Shown: positions 50,123 to 59,537 of the stretch, piece by piece
Numbering within the stretch: position 1 is the first letter of the stretch
Layout of the letters: each line of letters starts with the position of its first letter
Source: Actinoplanes aureus
GTDB taxonomy: Bacteria > Actinomycetota > Actinomycetes > Mycobacteriales > Micromonosporaceae
DNA length: 64,000 nt
Reading direction: 5' to 3'
Assembly: GCF_015704865.1 (NCBI RefSeq)
Contig: NZ_JADQTO010000034.1
Span: forward strand, 1-64,000
The notes under the pieces: generated by a model
Told to the model about the DNA's origin: nothing
Seen by the model: the letters and a program-made list of their open reading frames with translations, nothing else
Database searches by the model: none
Position numbers and translations under genes: made by a program

Positions 50123-51514
50123 TCAGCTGTGCGCGTGCAGGGGCTTACCCGCGAGCGCGAGGAAGGCCTCGCCCAGCGCCTCGTTCTGCGTCGGGTGGGC
50201 GTGTACGAGCTGGGCGACCTCCTCAGGGAAGGCCTCCCAGTTGAAGATCAGCTGGGCTTCGCCGACGAGCTCGCCGACCCGCGCACCGACCATGTGGAGA
50301 CCGACGACCGGGCCGTCGTTCACCCGGACCAGCTTGATGAAGCCCGCGGTCTTGAGGATCTGGCTCTTGCCGTTGCCGCCGAGGTTGTAGTTGTACGTCG
50401 AGACCTTGTCCGCGCCGTACTGCTCCTTGGCCTTGGCTTCGGTGATGCCGACCGACGCGACCTCGGGGTCGGAGTAGGTGACCCGCGGGATGCCGGCCTC
50501 GTCGATCACGGCCGGGTTCAGCCCGGCGATCTCCTCGGCGACGAAGATGCCCTGCTGGAAGCCGCGGTGCGCGAGCTGCAGGCCGGGGACGATGTCGCCG
50601 ACGGCGTAGATGTTGCCGACGCCGGTGTGCAGGCGCTCGTTGACGATCACGAAGCCGCGGTCGAGGGTGACGCCCTGCTGCTCGTACCCCAGGTTCGCGG
50701 TGGTCGGGCCACGGCCGACCGCGACCAGCAGCACCTCGGACTCGAGGGTCTCGCCGCCGGCGATGGTCACCCGCACGCCGTTCTCGGTGTGCTCGACCTT
50801 CTCGAACGGCTTGCCGACCTTGAAGTTGATCTTCCGCTTGCGGAAGGCGCGCTCGACCTGCTTCGAGATGTCCTCGTCCTCGGCGGCGACCAGGCGGGGC
50901 AGGGCCTCGATGATCGTCACGTCCGCGCCGAACGACTTCCACACGCTGGCGAACTCGACGCCGATCACGCCGCCGCCGAGCACGATCGCGGACGACGGGA
51001 CGCGGTCCAGCACGAGCGCGTGCTCGCTGGTCAGCACCCGCTTGCCGTCGACCTCCAGGCCGGGCAGCGAGCGCGAGTAGGAGCCGGTGGCCAGGATGAC
51101 GTTGCGGCCGGTGTAGCGCTTGCCGTCGACCTCGACGGTGTCCTGGCTGACGAGCTTGCCGGCGCCGTTGACCACGGTGATGTTCTTGTTGTGCGTGAGG
51201 AGACCGGTCAGGCCCTTGTAGAGGCGGGCGACCACGCCGTCCTTGTACGAGTTGACCCCGGCCATGTCGATGCCGACCAGGTCCGCCTTGATGCCGAACT
51301 GCTCGCTCTCGCGAGTCTGGTCGGCGATCTCGGCGGCGTGCAGCAGCGCCTTGGTCGGGATGCAGCCGCGGTGCAGGCACGTGCCGCCCAGCTCGGCTTT
51401 GTCGATCAGGGCCACCGAGAGGTTCAGCTCGGCCGCACGCAACGCGGCCGCGTAACCACCGCTGCCGGCGCCGAGGATGACGATGTCGAAGGTTCCGCCG
51501 TTGGGCTGGCTCAC
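50123..51514 (-). CDS. lpdA: Dihydrolipoamide dehydrogenase E3
   Basis: The 463-residue flavoenzyme re-oxidises the dihydrolipoyl groups of E2. It has the FAD site GAGSGGYAAALRAAEL (about residues 14-29), the redox disulfide GGTCLHRGCIPTK (about 40-52), an NAD site (VLGGGVIGVEFA) and the C-terminal interface HAHPTQNEALGEA with the catalytic His. GTG start at 51514 with TGGAG 6 nt upstream gives the normal N-terminus; the longer frame is not needed. First gene of the lpdA-sucB operon. Confidence 0.95.
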   Translation of the reverse strand: MSQPNGGTFDIVILGAGSGGYAAALRAAELNLSVALIDKAELGGTCLHRGCIPTKALLHAAEIADQTRESEQFGIKADLVGIDMAGVNSYKDGVVARLYKGLTGLLTHNKNITVVNGAGKLVSQDTVEVDGKRYTGRNVILATGSYSRSLPGLEVDGKRVLTSEHALVLDRVPSSAIVLGGGVIGVEFASVWKSFGADVTIIEALPRLVAAEDEDISKQVERAFRKRKINFKVGKPFEKVEHTENGVRVTIAGGETLESEVLLVAVGRGPTTANLGYEQQGVTLDRGFVIVNERLHTGVGNIYAVGDIVPGLQLAHRGFQQGIFVAEEIAGLNPAVIDEAGIPRVTYSDPEVASVGITEAKAKEQYGADKVSTYNYNLGGNGKSQILKTAGFIKLVRVNDGPVVGLHMVGARVGELVGEAQLIFNWEAFPEEVAQLVHAHPTQNEALGEAFLALAGKPLHAHS

Positions 51515-51677
51515 GTTGACTCCAGTAGTCGCATCGTCGCCATGTGGGTCACACAATGGAAACGGTCACAGTCCCGTCACCGACATCTTGTCACTTCCGG
51601 GGCCGGTCAATGCAGCCAGGTGCCCCACGACACGTCGCGTCGTCGTACCCTTGCGGCATCGAGCGTGAGGAGCGGCA

Positions 51678-51998
51678 GTGTCTTGGTTTCGGCGACGCCC
51701 CCGGTCGGCCGGGCCCAGCGGACGGCGGGTTGAGCAGGCCGATCTCGAGCATCTTACGCAATTCATCCAGTCTCGGCGCGGAGTCGAGGGATTCATCGAG
51801 CCACAGACGACAGTGACCGAGACCACTTTGTTGCTGGTGGCGCACGACGGCGAGTGGACCAGGCGGCGGATCGAGTCCCCTGAGATCGCGCGCCGCTTCG
51901 CGCACCAGCTGTCGCTGCCCATCTACGACGTCAAGCTGATGGGCTATCCGCAGCGGATGCGCGACTACAACGAGCGCCGGCGGCGGCGCCCGGCCTGA
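51678..51998 (+). CDS. Conserved actinobacterial small protein
   Basis: This 106-residue protein has a basic N-terminus, a central alpha/beta segment (VEGFIEPQTTVTETTLLLVAHDGEWTRRRI) and a basic C-terminus (MRDYNERRRRRPA). The central pattern occurs in a small uncharacterised actinobacterial family beside lpd or pepA. GTG start with GAGGAG 6 nt upstream. Divergent from lpdA and convergent with pepA. Function unknown. Confidence 0.75.
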   Translation: MSWFRRRPRSAGPSGRRVEQADLEHLTQFIQSRRGVEGFIEPQTTVTETTLLLVAHDGEWTRRRIESPEIARRFAHQLSLPIYDVKLMGYPQRMRDYNERRRRRPA

Positions 51999-52030
51999 CC
52001 CTACTCGGGCCGGCCGGACAGCGCCGTTGC

Positions 52031-53566
52031 TTACGCCAGGTCGTCGATCAGTTTGAGCAGCGTCCGCACCGGTACGCCGGTGCCGCCCTTGGTCCAGTAA
52101 CCGGTGGCCTCGCCGGTGTGGTAGCTGGGGCCGGCGATGTCGATGTGCGCCCACTCGACGCCCTCGGCGACGAACTCGCGCAGGAAGACCCCGCCCTGCA
52201 GCATGTGCCCGGCCCGGTCCAGGCTGGAGTTGGTCTGGCAGATGTCGGCGATGTCCGACTCCATGCCCTTGCGTACGTCGTCCGGCAGCGGCATCGGCCA
52301 GGCCGGCTCGCCCACCGCGTCACCGGCGGCCTGCACCAGCGCGGTGGCCTCCTCCGAACCCATCAGGCCGGCGATCCGCTTGCCCAGCGCGACCACCTGG
52401 CCGCCGGTCAGCGTCGAGGTCTCGAACAGATAGTCGGTGCCGTCCGCGCAGGCCCGCGCCATCGCGTCGCCGAGCACCATCCGGCCTTCGGCGTCGGTGT
52501 TGAACACCTCGACCCGCTTGCCGTTGAACATGGTGATCACGTCACCCGGCCGGTACGCCGACCCGGACGGCATGTTCTCGGCGATCGCCAGGTAACCGGA
52601 GACCGCGACGCCCGGCTTGAGCGCGGCGACGGCGAGCAGCGCCGCGGCGACCGCGGCCGCACCGGCCATGTCGGACTTCATCTCCCACATGCCCGCGGCC
52701 GGCTTGATGCTGACGCCACCGGTGTCGAACGTGATGCCCTTGCCGACCAGCGCGACCCGCTTCGGCTCGGCCACACCGGACGGCGTGTAGGTGAGCTTGA
52801 CCAGCCGCGGCGGTGCCTCGGAGCCCTGTCCGACCGCCACGATGCCGCCGTAGCCGCCGGCCTTCAGCTGGTCGAAGTCCAGCACCTCGACGCCGAGCCC
52901 GGCCTCCGTGGCGGCCTCGGCGACCAGGTCGGCGAAGGTCGCCGGGCGCAGCTCGTTCGGCGGCATGTTGACCCAGTCCCGGGTCAGCCGGACCGAGCGC
53001 GCGACCACCTCGGCGCGGCGCAGCTCGGCGGCCACGGCCTCGTCGGCCGCGTCCGGCACGTGCAGGTGCAGGGCGGAGACCGGGTCGCGGCGTCCCTTCT
53101 GCGGCTTCGACTTGTAACCGGCGAAGCGGTAGGAGCCCAGCAGCGCGCCCTCCAGCACCGCGCGCAGCACCGGCGGCGCGTCCGCGTCGTCCGGGAGGGG
53201 CAGGGCCAGCGCCACGGTGCCGCTGCCGGCGAGCGCGCGGACCGCGGCCCCGGCGCCCCGGCGCAGCGTCTCCAGCTCGGGCGCCGCACCGGTCGGCTCG
53301 TTGCCGAGACCCACCGCGACCAGCAGCGGAGCGGAGATCGTGCCGAGCGTGGCGAGCTTGGTCACCTCACCCGGGGCGCCACTCGCGCCGAGCAGGGCCA
53401 GCGTCGCGGTCAGCTTGCCGTCGAACGCCGCGGCGATGCTCTCGGCGCCGGCGGCCGGCAGTAGGGCGCCGTCCTCCTCGGGCTGGCTGTGCAGGCCGAT
53501 GACGATGGCATCGACCGCCGATTCGGCCGGGTCGGTGTCGACCAGGCTGAGGATGGGCTGGGTCAC
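52031..53566 (-). CDS. pepA: Leucyl aminopeptidase (M17)
   Basis: The 511-residue metallopeptidase removes N-terminal residues from peptides. The M17 catalytic domain includes VGKGITFDTGGVSIKPA (active-site Lys and metal Asp) and NTDAEGRMVLGD (metal Asp/Glu and catalytic Arg). The N-terminal macro-like domain is about residues 1-165. GTG start at 53566 with GGAG 7 nt upstream. It diverges from gcvT across a 120-bp promoter region. Confidence 0.95.
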   Translation of the reverse strand: MTQPILSLVDTDPAESAVDAIVIGLHSQPEEDGALLPAAGAESIAAAFDGKLTATLALLGASGAPGEVTKLATLGTISAPLLVAVGLGNEPTGAAPELETLRRGAGAAVRALAGSGTVALALPLPDDADAPPVLRAVLEGALLGSYRFAGYKSKPQKGRRDPVSALHLHVPDAADEAVAAELRRAEVVARSVRLTRDWVNMPPNELRPATFADLVAEAATEAGLGVEVLDFDQLKAGGYGGIVAVGQGSEAPPRLVKLTYTPSGVAEPKRVALVGKGITFDTGGVSIKPAAGMWEMKSDMAGAAAVAAALLAVAALKPGVAVSGYLAIAENMPSGSAYRPGDVITMFNGKRVEVFNTDAEGRMVLGDAMARACADGTDYLFETSTLTGGQVVALGKRIAGLMGSEEATALVQAAGDAVGEPAWPMPLPDDVRKGMESDIADICQTNSSLDRAGHMLQGGVFLREFVAEGVEWAHIDIAGPSYHTGEATGYWTKGGTGVPVRTLLKLIDDLA

Positions 53567-53686
53567 TCGGGCACTCCGGGACGTCTGGGGCCGGGACGCC
53601 ACGGGTGGGTGTGCTCCCGGCTGTTGGGAAAGAGTGTTGTCCCCGCGACTCTAACCAGGTGCAAGGTCACCGGTAAGTTGAGTCTC

Positions 53687-54778
53687 ATGTCTGCCGAACT
53701 TCTCCGCTCTCCCCTGCATGATCGCCACGTCGCGCTGGGCGCGAAGTTCGCCGCCTTCGGCGGCTGGGAGATGCCATTGGAGTACGCGGGCGGCGGCGTC
53801 CTGCGCGAACATGCCGCGGTACGCGAGGCGGCCGGCGTCTTCGACGTGTCACACCTGGGCAAGGCGCGGGTCCGGGGCACCGGTGCGGTCGCCTTCGTCA
53901 ACTCCTGCCTCACCAACGACCTCGGCCGGATCGCGCCCGGCAAGGCGCAGTACACGCTCTGCTGCGACGAGACCGGCGGCGTGGTCGACGACCTGATCGC
54001 CTACCTGCACGCCGACGACCACGTCTTCCTGATCCCGAACGCGGCGAACACGGCCGAGGTGGTCCGCCGCCTGGTCGCGGACGCTCCCGAGGGGATCACG
54101 GTCACCGACGAGCACCGGTCGTACGCCGTCCTCGCCGTCCAGGGCCCGCAGTCGGCCTCGCTGCTCGGCAAGCTCGGCCTGCCCACCGACCACGGCTACA
54201 TGTCGTTCGCCACCGCCGCTTTCGGGGGCGCCGAGCTGACCGTCTGCCGCACCGGATACACCGGCGAACACGGCTACGAGCTGGTCGTCGGCTGGGACGA
54301 CGCGGGCGCCGTGTGGGACGCGATCATCGAGGCCGGCGTGCAGCCGTGCGGGCTCGGCGCTCGCGACACCCTGCGTACCGAGATGGGCTATCCGCTGCAC
54401 GGCCAGGACCTCAGCCTGGAGATCAGCCCGGTGCAGGCCCGCTCCGGCTGGGCGGTGGGCTGGGACAAGCCGGCCTTCTGGGGCCGCGAGGCGCTGCTCG
54501 CCGAGAAGGCCGCCGGACCCCGGCGGCAACTGCGCGGCCTGGTACTGACCGGGCGCGGCATCCCGCGAGGTCACATGCAGGTGTACGCCGGTGACGCGCT
54601 CATCGGCGAGACGACCAGCGGCACCTTCTCGCCGACGAAGAAGGTGGGCATCGCCCTGGCCCTCCTCGACACCGCGGCCGGCATCGCCGACGGCGACCTG
54701 GTCCAGATCGACATCCGCGGCCGCCGCATCGAGGCCCAGGTGACCAAGCCGCCGTTCGTCACGCCCTCGGTCCGCTAG
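53687..54778 (+). CDS. gcvT: Glycine-cleavage T protein (aminomethyltransferase)
   Basis: The 363-residue protein transfers the methylene group of the lipoyl-bound aminomethyl on H protein to tetrahydrofolate. Features are LHDRHVALGAKFAAFGGWEMPLEY, the catalytic Asp region NDLGRIAPGKAQYTL, GYTGEHGYEL and LGARDTLRTEMGYPLHGQDL. Full length for the family. H and P proteins are not in the window. The reaction depends on lipoylated H protein, linking it to lipA/lipB. Confidence 0.95.
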   Translation: MSAELLRSPLHDRHVALGAKFAAFGGWEMPLEYAGGGVLREHAAVREAAGVFDVSHLGKARVRGTGAVAFVNSCLTNDLGRIAPGKAQYTLCCDETGGVVDDLIAYLHADDHVFLIPNAANTAEVVRRLVADAPEGITVTDEHRSYAVLAVQGPQSASLLGKLGLPTDHGYMSFATAAFGGAELTVCRTGYTGEHGYELVVGWDDAGAVWDAIIEAGVQPCGLGARDTLRTEMGYPLHGQDLSLEISPVQARSGWAVGWDKPAFWGREALLAEKAAGPRRQLRGLVLTGRGIPRGHMQVYAGDALIGETTSGTFSPTKKVGIALALLDTAAGIADGDLVQIDIRGRRIEAQVTKPPFVTPSVR

Positions 54779-54783
54779 GCGGC

Positions 54784-55548
54784 TCAGCCGAGGGTGACGG
54801 CGATCAGGGTCACCGTGGTCGCCGTCTCCACGGCCGCACCCAGCACGTCGCCGGTCAGGCCGCCGAATCGGCGTACCGTGTGACGCACCAGCAGGACCAC
54901 CGCCAAGAGTGCGGTGAGCACGGCGGCCGGGCCCTGCCACGGACGGCCCGGCACCGCGGTGGTGGCCAGGGCCGCGACGGTGATCGCGGCCGCCAGGACC
55001 GTGCCGAGCGGCACGGTCGAAGCCACCATCGCGCCCAGCCCGTCCGGACGGGCGGCCGGTACGCCGCGCCGACAGGCGACGGTGATCGCCAGCCGGCCGG
55101 TCGCCCAGGCCGTCACCAGCGCCCACGGACCCACTGCGGTGACGGCGGCGGCCTGTATCAGCAGCGTCACGACGATCGCCGCCACCCCGAACGGCCCGAT
55201 GTCCGGCTTTTTCATGATCTCCAGGGCGGCGGGGCCGGTACGGTACGAGCCCAGCGCGTCCACGGTGTCGGCCAGCCCGTCGAGATGCAGCCCGCGGGTC
55301 AGCAGCGCCCCCGTGGCCACCGTGACCCCGGCCGCCACCAGAGCGGGTGACCCGGCCGCCCGCAGGCCCTCGTGCACGCCCGCCAGGACCAGCCCGAGCA
55401 GCGCCCCCACGGCCGGCGCCACCGTCATCGCCACGCCGGCCGCGGACCGGTCGACCCGGCCGGCCCGCAGCGGCAGGACGGTCAGCGTGGTGACCGCCAG
55501 CCGCAGCCCGTCAAGCACCCGCGCGTTCGCCCGGCTCGGCCTCGTCAT
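54784..55548 (-). CDS. cobS: Cobalamin synthase CobS
   Basis: The 254-residue membrane protein joins adenosylcobinamide-GDP with alpha-ribazole (phosphate). The CobS signature HLDGLADTVDALGSYRTGPAALEIMKKPDIGPFG is present, with about seven transmembrane helices. The start is uncertain: ATG at 55548 overlaps the cobUT gene by 38 bp; GTG at 55517 would overlap by 7 bp. It belongs to the cobUT-cobS operon. Confidence 0.88.
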   Translation of the reverse strand: MTRPSRANARVLDGLRLAVTTLTVLPLRAGRVDRSAAGVAMTVAPAVGALLGLVLAGVHEGLRAAGSPALVAAGVTVATGALLTRGLHLDGLADTVDALGSYRTGPAALEIMKKPDIGPFGVAAIVVTLLIQAAAVTAVGPWALVTAWATGRLAITVACRRGVPAARPDGLGAMVASTVPLGTVLAAAITVAALATTAVPGRPWQGPAAVLTALLAVVLLVRHTVRRFGGLTGDVLGAAVETATTVTLIAVTLG

Positions 55549-57379
55549 CCGCGGTCTCGGAGTCCGGCTCGGCCTCGTCATCCGCGACCGGCTCGGCCTC
55601 GTCCGACAGGCCGGCGTCGCCGTGCTCGGCCAGCAGCGCCGGATGCACCGGCAGGGCCGAGAGCAGGCCGACCGCGGTCCGCAGCACCGGCAGCACGGTG
55701 AGCGCGTTCGCCCCCTCGCCCAGGTCCAGCCCGATCTCCAGCACCGGGGCCAGGCCGAGTACGTCGGCGCCCTGCTTGACCAGCGCCAGCGTGCCGGCCT
55801 CCGGCAGCACGCACCAGTGCCGGGTCTGTGCGGCCAGATCCCGGGCGACCAGCCCCGCCGCGATGCCGAGCGGGCCGTCCAGCAGCACCGGGATGCGGCG
55901 GGCGGCGGCACCGAGCAGCACACCGGTGGCGACGGCCAGGTCGGGGCCGCCGAGCTCGCGCAGGACGTCGGTGGCACCGCGCGGCTCCTGGCGGATGCGG
56001 TGCATGGCGTCGCGTACCGCCGCGCAGCGCACCATCCAGGCGTTGTCGTCGAAGCGGCCGCCCGGAAGCATCACCCGGGGCAGCATGGCGACCGGCTCGG
56101 CGCCGGTCGTGGCGGCGAGCACGGCGGTGGCGACCGCCTCCACGCCGGTTCCGAGCCCGGCCAGCAGGATCGCGTCGCGGCCCGCGTCGGCGGCGGCGTC
56201 GGCGAGCCGCCAGCCGTCCCGCAGCGCGGCCTCGACCGTCGCCTCGTCGGTGACCGGGCCGTCCTCCATGGCGCCCGCTTCGGTGGCCCGCAGCACCGCG
56301 ATGTCCGCGCCGACCTGCCCGGCGAGCCGGCCGAGCAGGCCGGTGCCGGCCTCGGCCTCGGCGACCCGGCGCTCCACGTCGAACGGATCCGTGCCGGCCG
56401 CGGCGCCACCGCCGTGCCGGCCGGCGATGAGCACCAGCCGCACCGAATCCCAGGAGCGCGGTGTGGTGGTGTCCTGAGTGGCGGCGGCGAACTCGATCGC
56501 CTCGGCCAGCGGGCCGAGCCCGGCGCCGGGCAGGTCGATCCCGGTCAGCCGCTCCCGCGCGTCGGGGCCGGCGTCGCTGCTCGGCATCGGCAGGTCCATG
56601 CCCGGCTTGATCTCGGTGAGGCCGGAGGCGACAAGCGGCAGGGTCATGGTGGATTCGGTGAGCACATCGGCTCGGACCGGCTCCGGGGCCGGCGCCGCGG
56701 GAAGCACGACGGTCGGCTCGGCTGTCGTGTCTGGCGTGAGCACCGGCGGCGGTGGGGGAGCGGCTACCGCCGGCGGCGCGGGCGAGAGCACGGCCGGCTG
56801 ACGGCTGGGCGAAGCCGTTTCACGTGCCACCGGGGCCGTACGCTTCAGCCAGGTCGGCTGCCCCGCCACGACCAGCGCCACCGAGTCGCAGGCCTCGGCG
56901 AGAGCCTGATTGGTGGTGCCGAGCGCGTCGGCGAACGCCCGCCCGACCGGCGTCACCGGCACCAGCGAGAGCCCGACCTCCGGGCTGACCAGCACGAGGC
57001 GGGCCGGGCACGCCCGTACCGCCCCGGCCAGCGCCGTCACCTCGGCCTCGTCGTCCTGCGGCTGGCGGGCCGGGTCGAGCACCGACGCCACCCAGCCGCC
57101 GAGGTCGTCGATGAGGAGAGTGTCGTCCGGCTTCGCCTCGGTCAGCAGCGCGGTGAGCCGGGCCGGGTCGCCGGCGGTCTCCTCGGTCGACCAGGACTGC
57201 GGCCGGCGCCGCTGGTGCGCCTCGATCCGGTCGCGCCATTCGGGATCGTCCTCGCCGCCGACCGCGGTGGCCACATAGCGCACCGAGGGCGCGTCTGCCA
57301 CCAGGGCTTCGGCGAACGCGGATTTGCCGGAACGGATTCCGCCGAGCACCAGGACCGTGTTCCACCGATCTTCGGACAT
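55511..57379 (-). CDS. Fused CobU-CobT: cobinamide kinase and dimethylbenzimidazole phosphoribosyltransferase-like
   Basis: This 622-residue protein fuses two nucleotide-loop assembly enzymes. Residues 1-185 are CobU-like: P-loop LGGIRSGKSAF (about 10-20), EVGLSLVPVTPVGRAFADALGTTNQ, VALVVAGQPTWLK. A Pro-rich linker (about 190-260) precedes a CobT-like domain (about 270-590) with GGPDLAVATGVLLGAA, PVLLDGPLGIAAGLVARDL and the catalytic Glu in LGLDLGEGANALTVLPVL. The CobT glycine loop (GEMGIGNTT-type) is altered to AGLGTGVEAVATAV. The acidic C-terminus overlaps the cobS start. The fused protein could channel intermediates of cobalamin lower-ligand assembly. Confidence 0.88.
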   Translation of the reverse strand: MSEDRWNTVLVLGGIRSGKSAFAEALVADAPSVRYVATAVGGEDDPEWRDRIEAHQRRRPQSWSTEETAGDPARLTALLTEAKPDDTLLIDDLGGWVASVLDPARQPQDDEAEVTALAGAVRACPARLVLVSPEVGLSLVPVTPVGRAFADALGTTNQALAEACDSVALVVAGQPTWLKRTAPVARETASPSRQPAVLSPAPPAVAAPPPPPVLTPDTTAEPTVVLPAAPAPEPVRADVLTESTMTLPLVASGLTEIKPGMDLPMPSSDAGPDARERLTGIDLPGAGLGPLAEAIEFAAATQDTTTPRSWDSVRLVLIAGRHGGGAAAGTDPFDVERRVAEAEAGTGLLGRLAGQVGADIAVLRATEAGAMEDGPVTDEATVEAALRDGWRLADAAADAGRDAILLAGLGTGVEAVATAVLAATTGAEPVAMLPRVMLPGGRFDDNAWMVRCAAVRDAMHRIRQEPRGATDVLRELGGPDLAVATGVLLGAAARRIPVLLDGPLGIAAGLVARDLAAQTRHWCVLPEAGTLALVKQGADVLGLAPVLEIGLDLGEGANALTVLPVLRTAVGLLSALPVHPALLAEHGDAGLSDEAEPVADDEAEPDSETADDEAEPGERAGA

Positions 57380-57461
57380 GCCCCGTACCTTAAAGCCGGG
57401 TCGCACACTGCGACGCCGTAGGGTGGAAGCCCACCGACGGACGACGTGAGGGGGCGGCTCA

Positions 57462-57659
57462 ATGCCGTGGAGTTGGCGGTACGAGGACGTCGACGGGAAA
57501 CCGGTCGACGGGCCGGCCGAGACGTTCAGCAGCCAGGCGGACGCGGAGTCCTGGATCGGGCAGGAGTGGCGGGCGTTGCAGGCCGCCGGGGTGAGTACGG
57601 TCGTGCTGGTCGAGGACGACCGCGTCGACTACCAGATGAGCCTCCAGCCGGCGGAATGA
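57462..57659 (+). CDS. Small conserved-looking actinobacterial protein
   Basis: The 65-residue protein (PWSWRYEDVDGKPVDGPAE ... WIGQEWRALQAAGVSTVVLVEDD) looks like a compact alpha/beta domain. It is separated by one base from the site-2 protease start, suggesting translational coupling. GTGAGGGGG precedes the ATG. I do not recognise its function; the pattern recurs in actinobacteria as a hypothetical protein. Confidence 0.7.
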   Translation: MPWSWRYEDVDGKPVDGPAETFSSQADAESWIGQEWRALQAAGVSTVVLVEDDRVDYQMSLQPAE

Positions 57660-57660
57660 C

Positions 57661-58485
57661 GTGACGTACGAACCGGTCTACACGCGTACGCCGCGCAATG
57701 CCTTCGTGCCGAGCCCGGTCTTCGTCGGCATCGTCGCGGTGTTCGTGGTGAGCGGGGTCATGACCTGGACCCGCTTCGGCAACGTCAAGATCGACGTGTT
57801 TCTCTTCGTCATCTCGGGCTGGATCGTCTCGCTCTGCCTGCACGAGTACGCGCACGCGATCAGCGGCTACTTCTCCGGTGACCTGACCGTGGCCGACCGC
57901 GGCTACCTGCGGCTCAACCCGCTCAAGTACACACACCCGCTGCTCTCCATCGTGCTGCCGGTGGTCGTGGTGATCCTCGGCGGCATCGGCCTGCCCGGCG
58001 GTGCGGTCTGGGTCGACCACCGCTACATCCGCAGCCGGGTCAAGGACTCGCTGATCAGCGCGGCCGGCCCGCTCACGAACGTGGTGCTCGCCATCGTGGT
58101 GGCGGTGCCGTTCCTGGCCGGGATGGCGCCCGAGCTGACCGAGTCGGTCACCGGGCGGTACACGTTGAGCAGCGCCGACCACATCGAGTTCTGGGCGGCG
58201 CTGGCCCTGCTCGCGTTCCTCCAGGTGACCGCGAGCGTGCTCAACTTCCTGCCGGTCCCGGGCCTGGACGGTGGCGGCATCATCTCGCCGTTCTTCAGCC
58301 CGGCCTACCAGCGCGCCTGGAACGTGGCCGCACCGTTCGGCTTCCTCGTGCTGTTCCTGCTGCTCTGGCAGACGCAGGTCGGCGACTACTTCTACCGGAT
58401 GGTGAACTGGCTGGCCGAGCTCATCAACGTGCCGCCGTGGCTGTACGCGTACGGCTTCGAGCTGATGCGTTTCTGGAGCAACTGA
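57661..58485 (+). CDS. Site-2 protease family (M50) membrane metalloprotease
   Basis: The 274-residue protein has the zinc motif HEYAH (residues about 61-65) in a membrane helix and the third ligand Asp in NFLPVPGLDGGGI (about 197-209), with about six hydrophobic segments. Family members cut membrane-bound regulators within the bilayer. The substrate is unknown. GTG start at 57661, 1 nt after the small gene upstream. A perfect hairpin terminator follows. Confidence 0.9.
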   Translation: MTYEPVYTRTPRNAFVPSPVFVGIVAVFVVSGVMTWTRFGNVKIDVFLFVISGWIVSLCLHEYAHAISGYFSGDLTVADRGYLRLNPLKYTHPLLSIVLPVVVVILGGIGLPGGAVWVDHRYIRSRVKDSLISAAGPLTNVVLAIVVAVPFLAGMAPELTESVTGRYTLSSADHIEFWAALALLAFLQVTASVLNFLPVPGLDGGGIISPFFSPAYQRAWNVAAPFGFLVLFLLLWQTQVGDYFYRMVNWLAELINVPPWLYAYGFELMRFWSN

Positions 58486-58487
58486 GA

Positions 58488-58516
58488 GAACGGGGGCCGC
58501 CCAGCGGCCCCCGTTC
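58488..58516. terminator. Bidirectional terminator
   Basis: GAACGGGGGCCGC (58488-58500) and GCGGCCCCCGTTC (58504-58516) form a perfect 13-bp stem with a CCA loop between the convergent site-2 protease and aldo/keto-reductase genes. No T-run is present on either strand. Confidence 0.8.
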
Positions 58517-58519
58517 CCG

Positions 58520-59518
58520 TCACGGCCGCTTGTCCGGGCTCTTCGTCAGCGAGGGGTCGCGGATCACGATCGGGTCCACGATCTCGTCGATCGCCTTCAG
58601 CAGGCCGGCGTCCAGCTTCACCCCGGACGCCTTGACGTTGTCGTGCACCTGCTCCGGCCGGGACGCTCCGATGATCGCCGCGGAGACGTTCGGGTTCTGC
58701 AGCACCCACGCCACCCCGAGCTGCGCCATGGTGAGGCCGGCCTGCTCGGCGAGCGGCTTGAGCCGGGCCACCGTGTTCAGCACGTCGTCCTCGAGCCACC
58801 GGGCGATGAAGTCCGCCCCGGACTTCTCGTCGGTGGCCCGCGACCCGGCCGGCGGCTGCTCACCGGCCTTGTACTTGCCGGTCAGCACGCCCTGCGCCAG
58901 CGGCGACCAGACGATCTGGCCGAGACCCAGCTCGACCGAGGCCGGCACCACCTCCGCCTCGATCACCCGCCACAGCATCGAGTACTGCGGCTGGTTGGAG
59001 ACGAGGCGGATCCGCAGCTCGTCGGCGAGCGGCTTGGCCGCCCGGATCTGCTCGGCGGACCACTCCGAGACGCCGATGTAGTGCGCCTTCCCGTGGCGTA
59101 CCACGTCGGCGAAGGCCTCCATGGTCTCCTCGAGCGGCGTCGAGTGGTCGTACCGGTGTGCCTGGTAGAGGTCGACGTAGTCGGTGCCCAGGCGGCGCAG
59201 GGAACCGTCGATCGACTCCATGATGTGCTTGCGGGACAGGCCGCGGTCGTTCGGGCCCGGACCGGTCGGCCAGTAGACCTTGGTGAAGATCTCCAGGCCC
59301 TGTCGGCGCTCCCCCCGCAGCGCCCGGCCCAGCACCTCCTCCGCGCGGGTGCCGGCGTACACGTCGGCGGTGTCGAATGTCGTGATGCCGGCGTCGAGGG
59401 CCGCACGCACGCAGGCGACCGCGGCGTCCTCCTCGACCTGAGATCCGTGGGTGATCCAGTTGCCGTAGGCGATCTCGCTGACCAGCAGGCCCGAACGGCC
59501 GAGATGACGGTGCTCCAT
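58520..59518 (-). CDS. Aldo/keto reductase (Kv-beta-like)
   Basis: The 332-residue enzyme is an NADPH-dependent aldo/keto reductase. Catalytic residues are visible: Asp in TFDTADVYAGTRAEEVLG (with Tyr), Lys in IFTKVYWP and His in YQAHRYDHSTP. The length and loop pattern match the voltage-gated K-channel beta-subunit-like branch found widely in actinobacteria. The substrate is unknown; it is probably involved in aldehyde or quinone reduction. Confidence 0.93.
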   Translation of the reverse strand: MEHRHLGRSGLLVSEIAYGNWITHGSQVEEDAAVACVRAALDAGITTFDTADVYAGTRAEEVLGRALRGERRQGLEIFTKVYWPTGPGPNDRGLSRKHIMESIDGSLRRLGTDYVDLYQAHRYDHSTPLEETMEAFADVVRHGKAHYIGVSEWSAEQIRAAKPLADELRIRLVSNQPQYSMLWRVIEAEVVPASVELGLGQIVWSPLAQGVLTGKYKAGEQPPAGSRATDEKSGADFIARWLEDDVLNTVARLKPLAEQAGLTMAQLGVAWVLQNPNVSAAIIGASRPEQVHDNVKASGVKLDAGLLKAIDEIVDPIVIRDPSLTKSPDKRP

Positions 59519-59537
59519 GCCTCGACCCTAACCGGAC

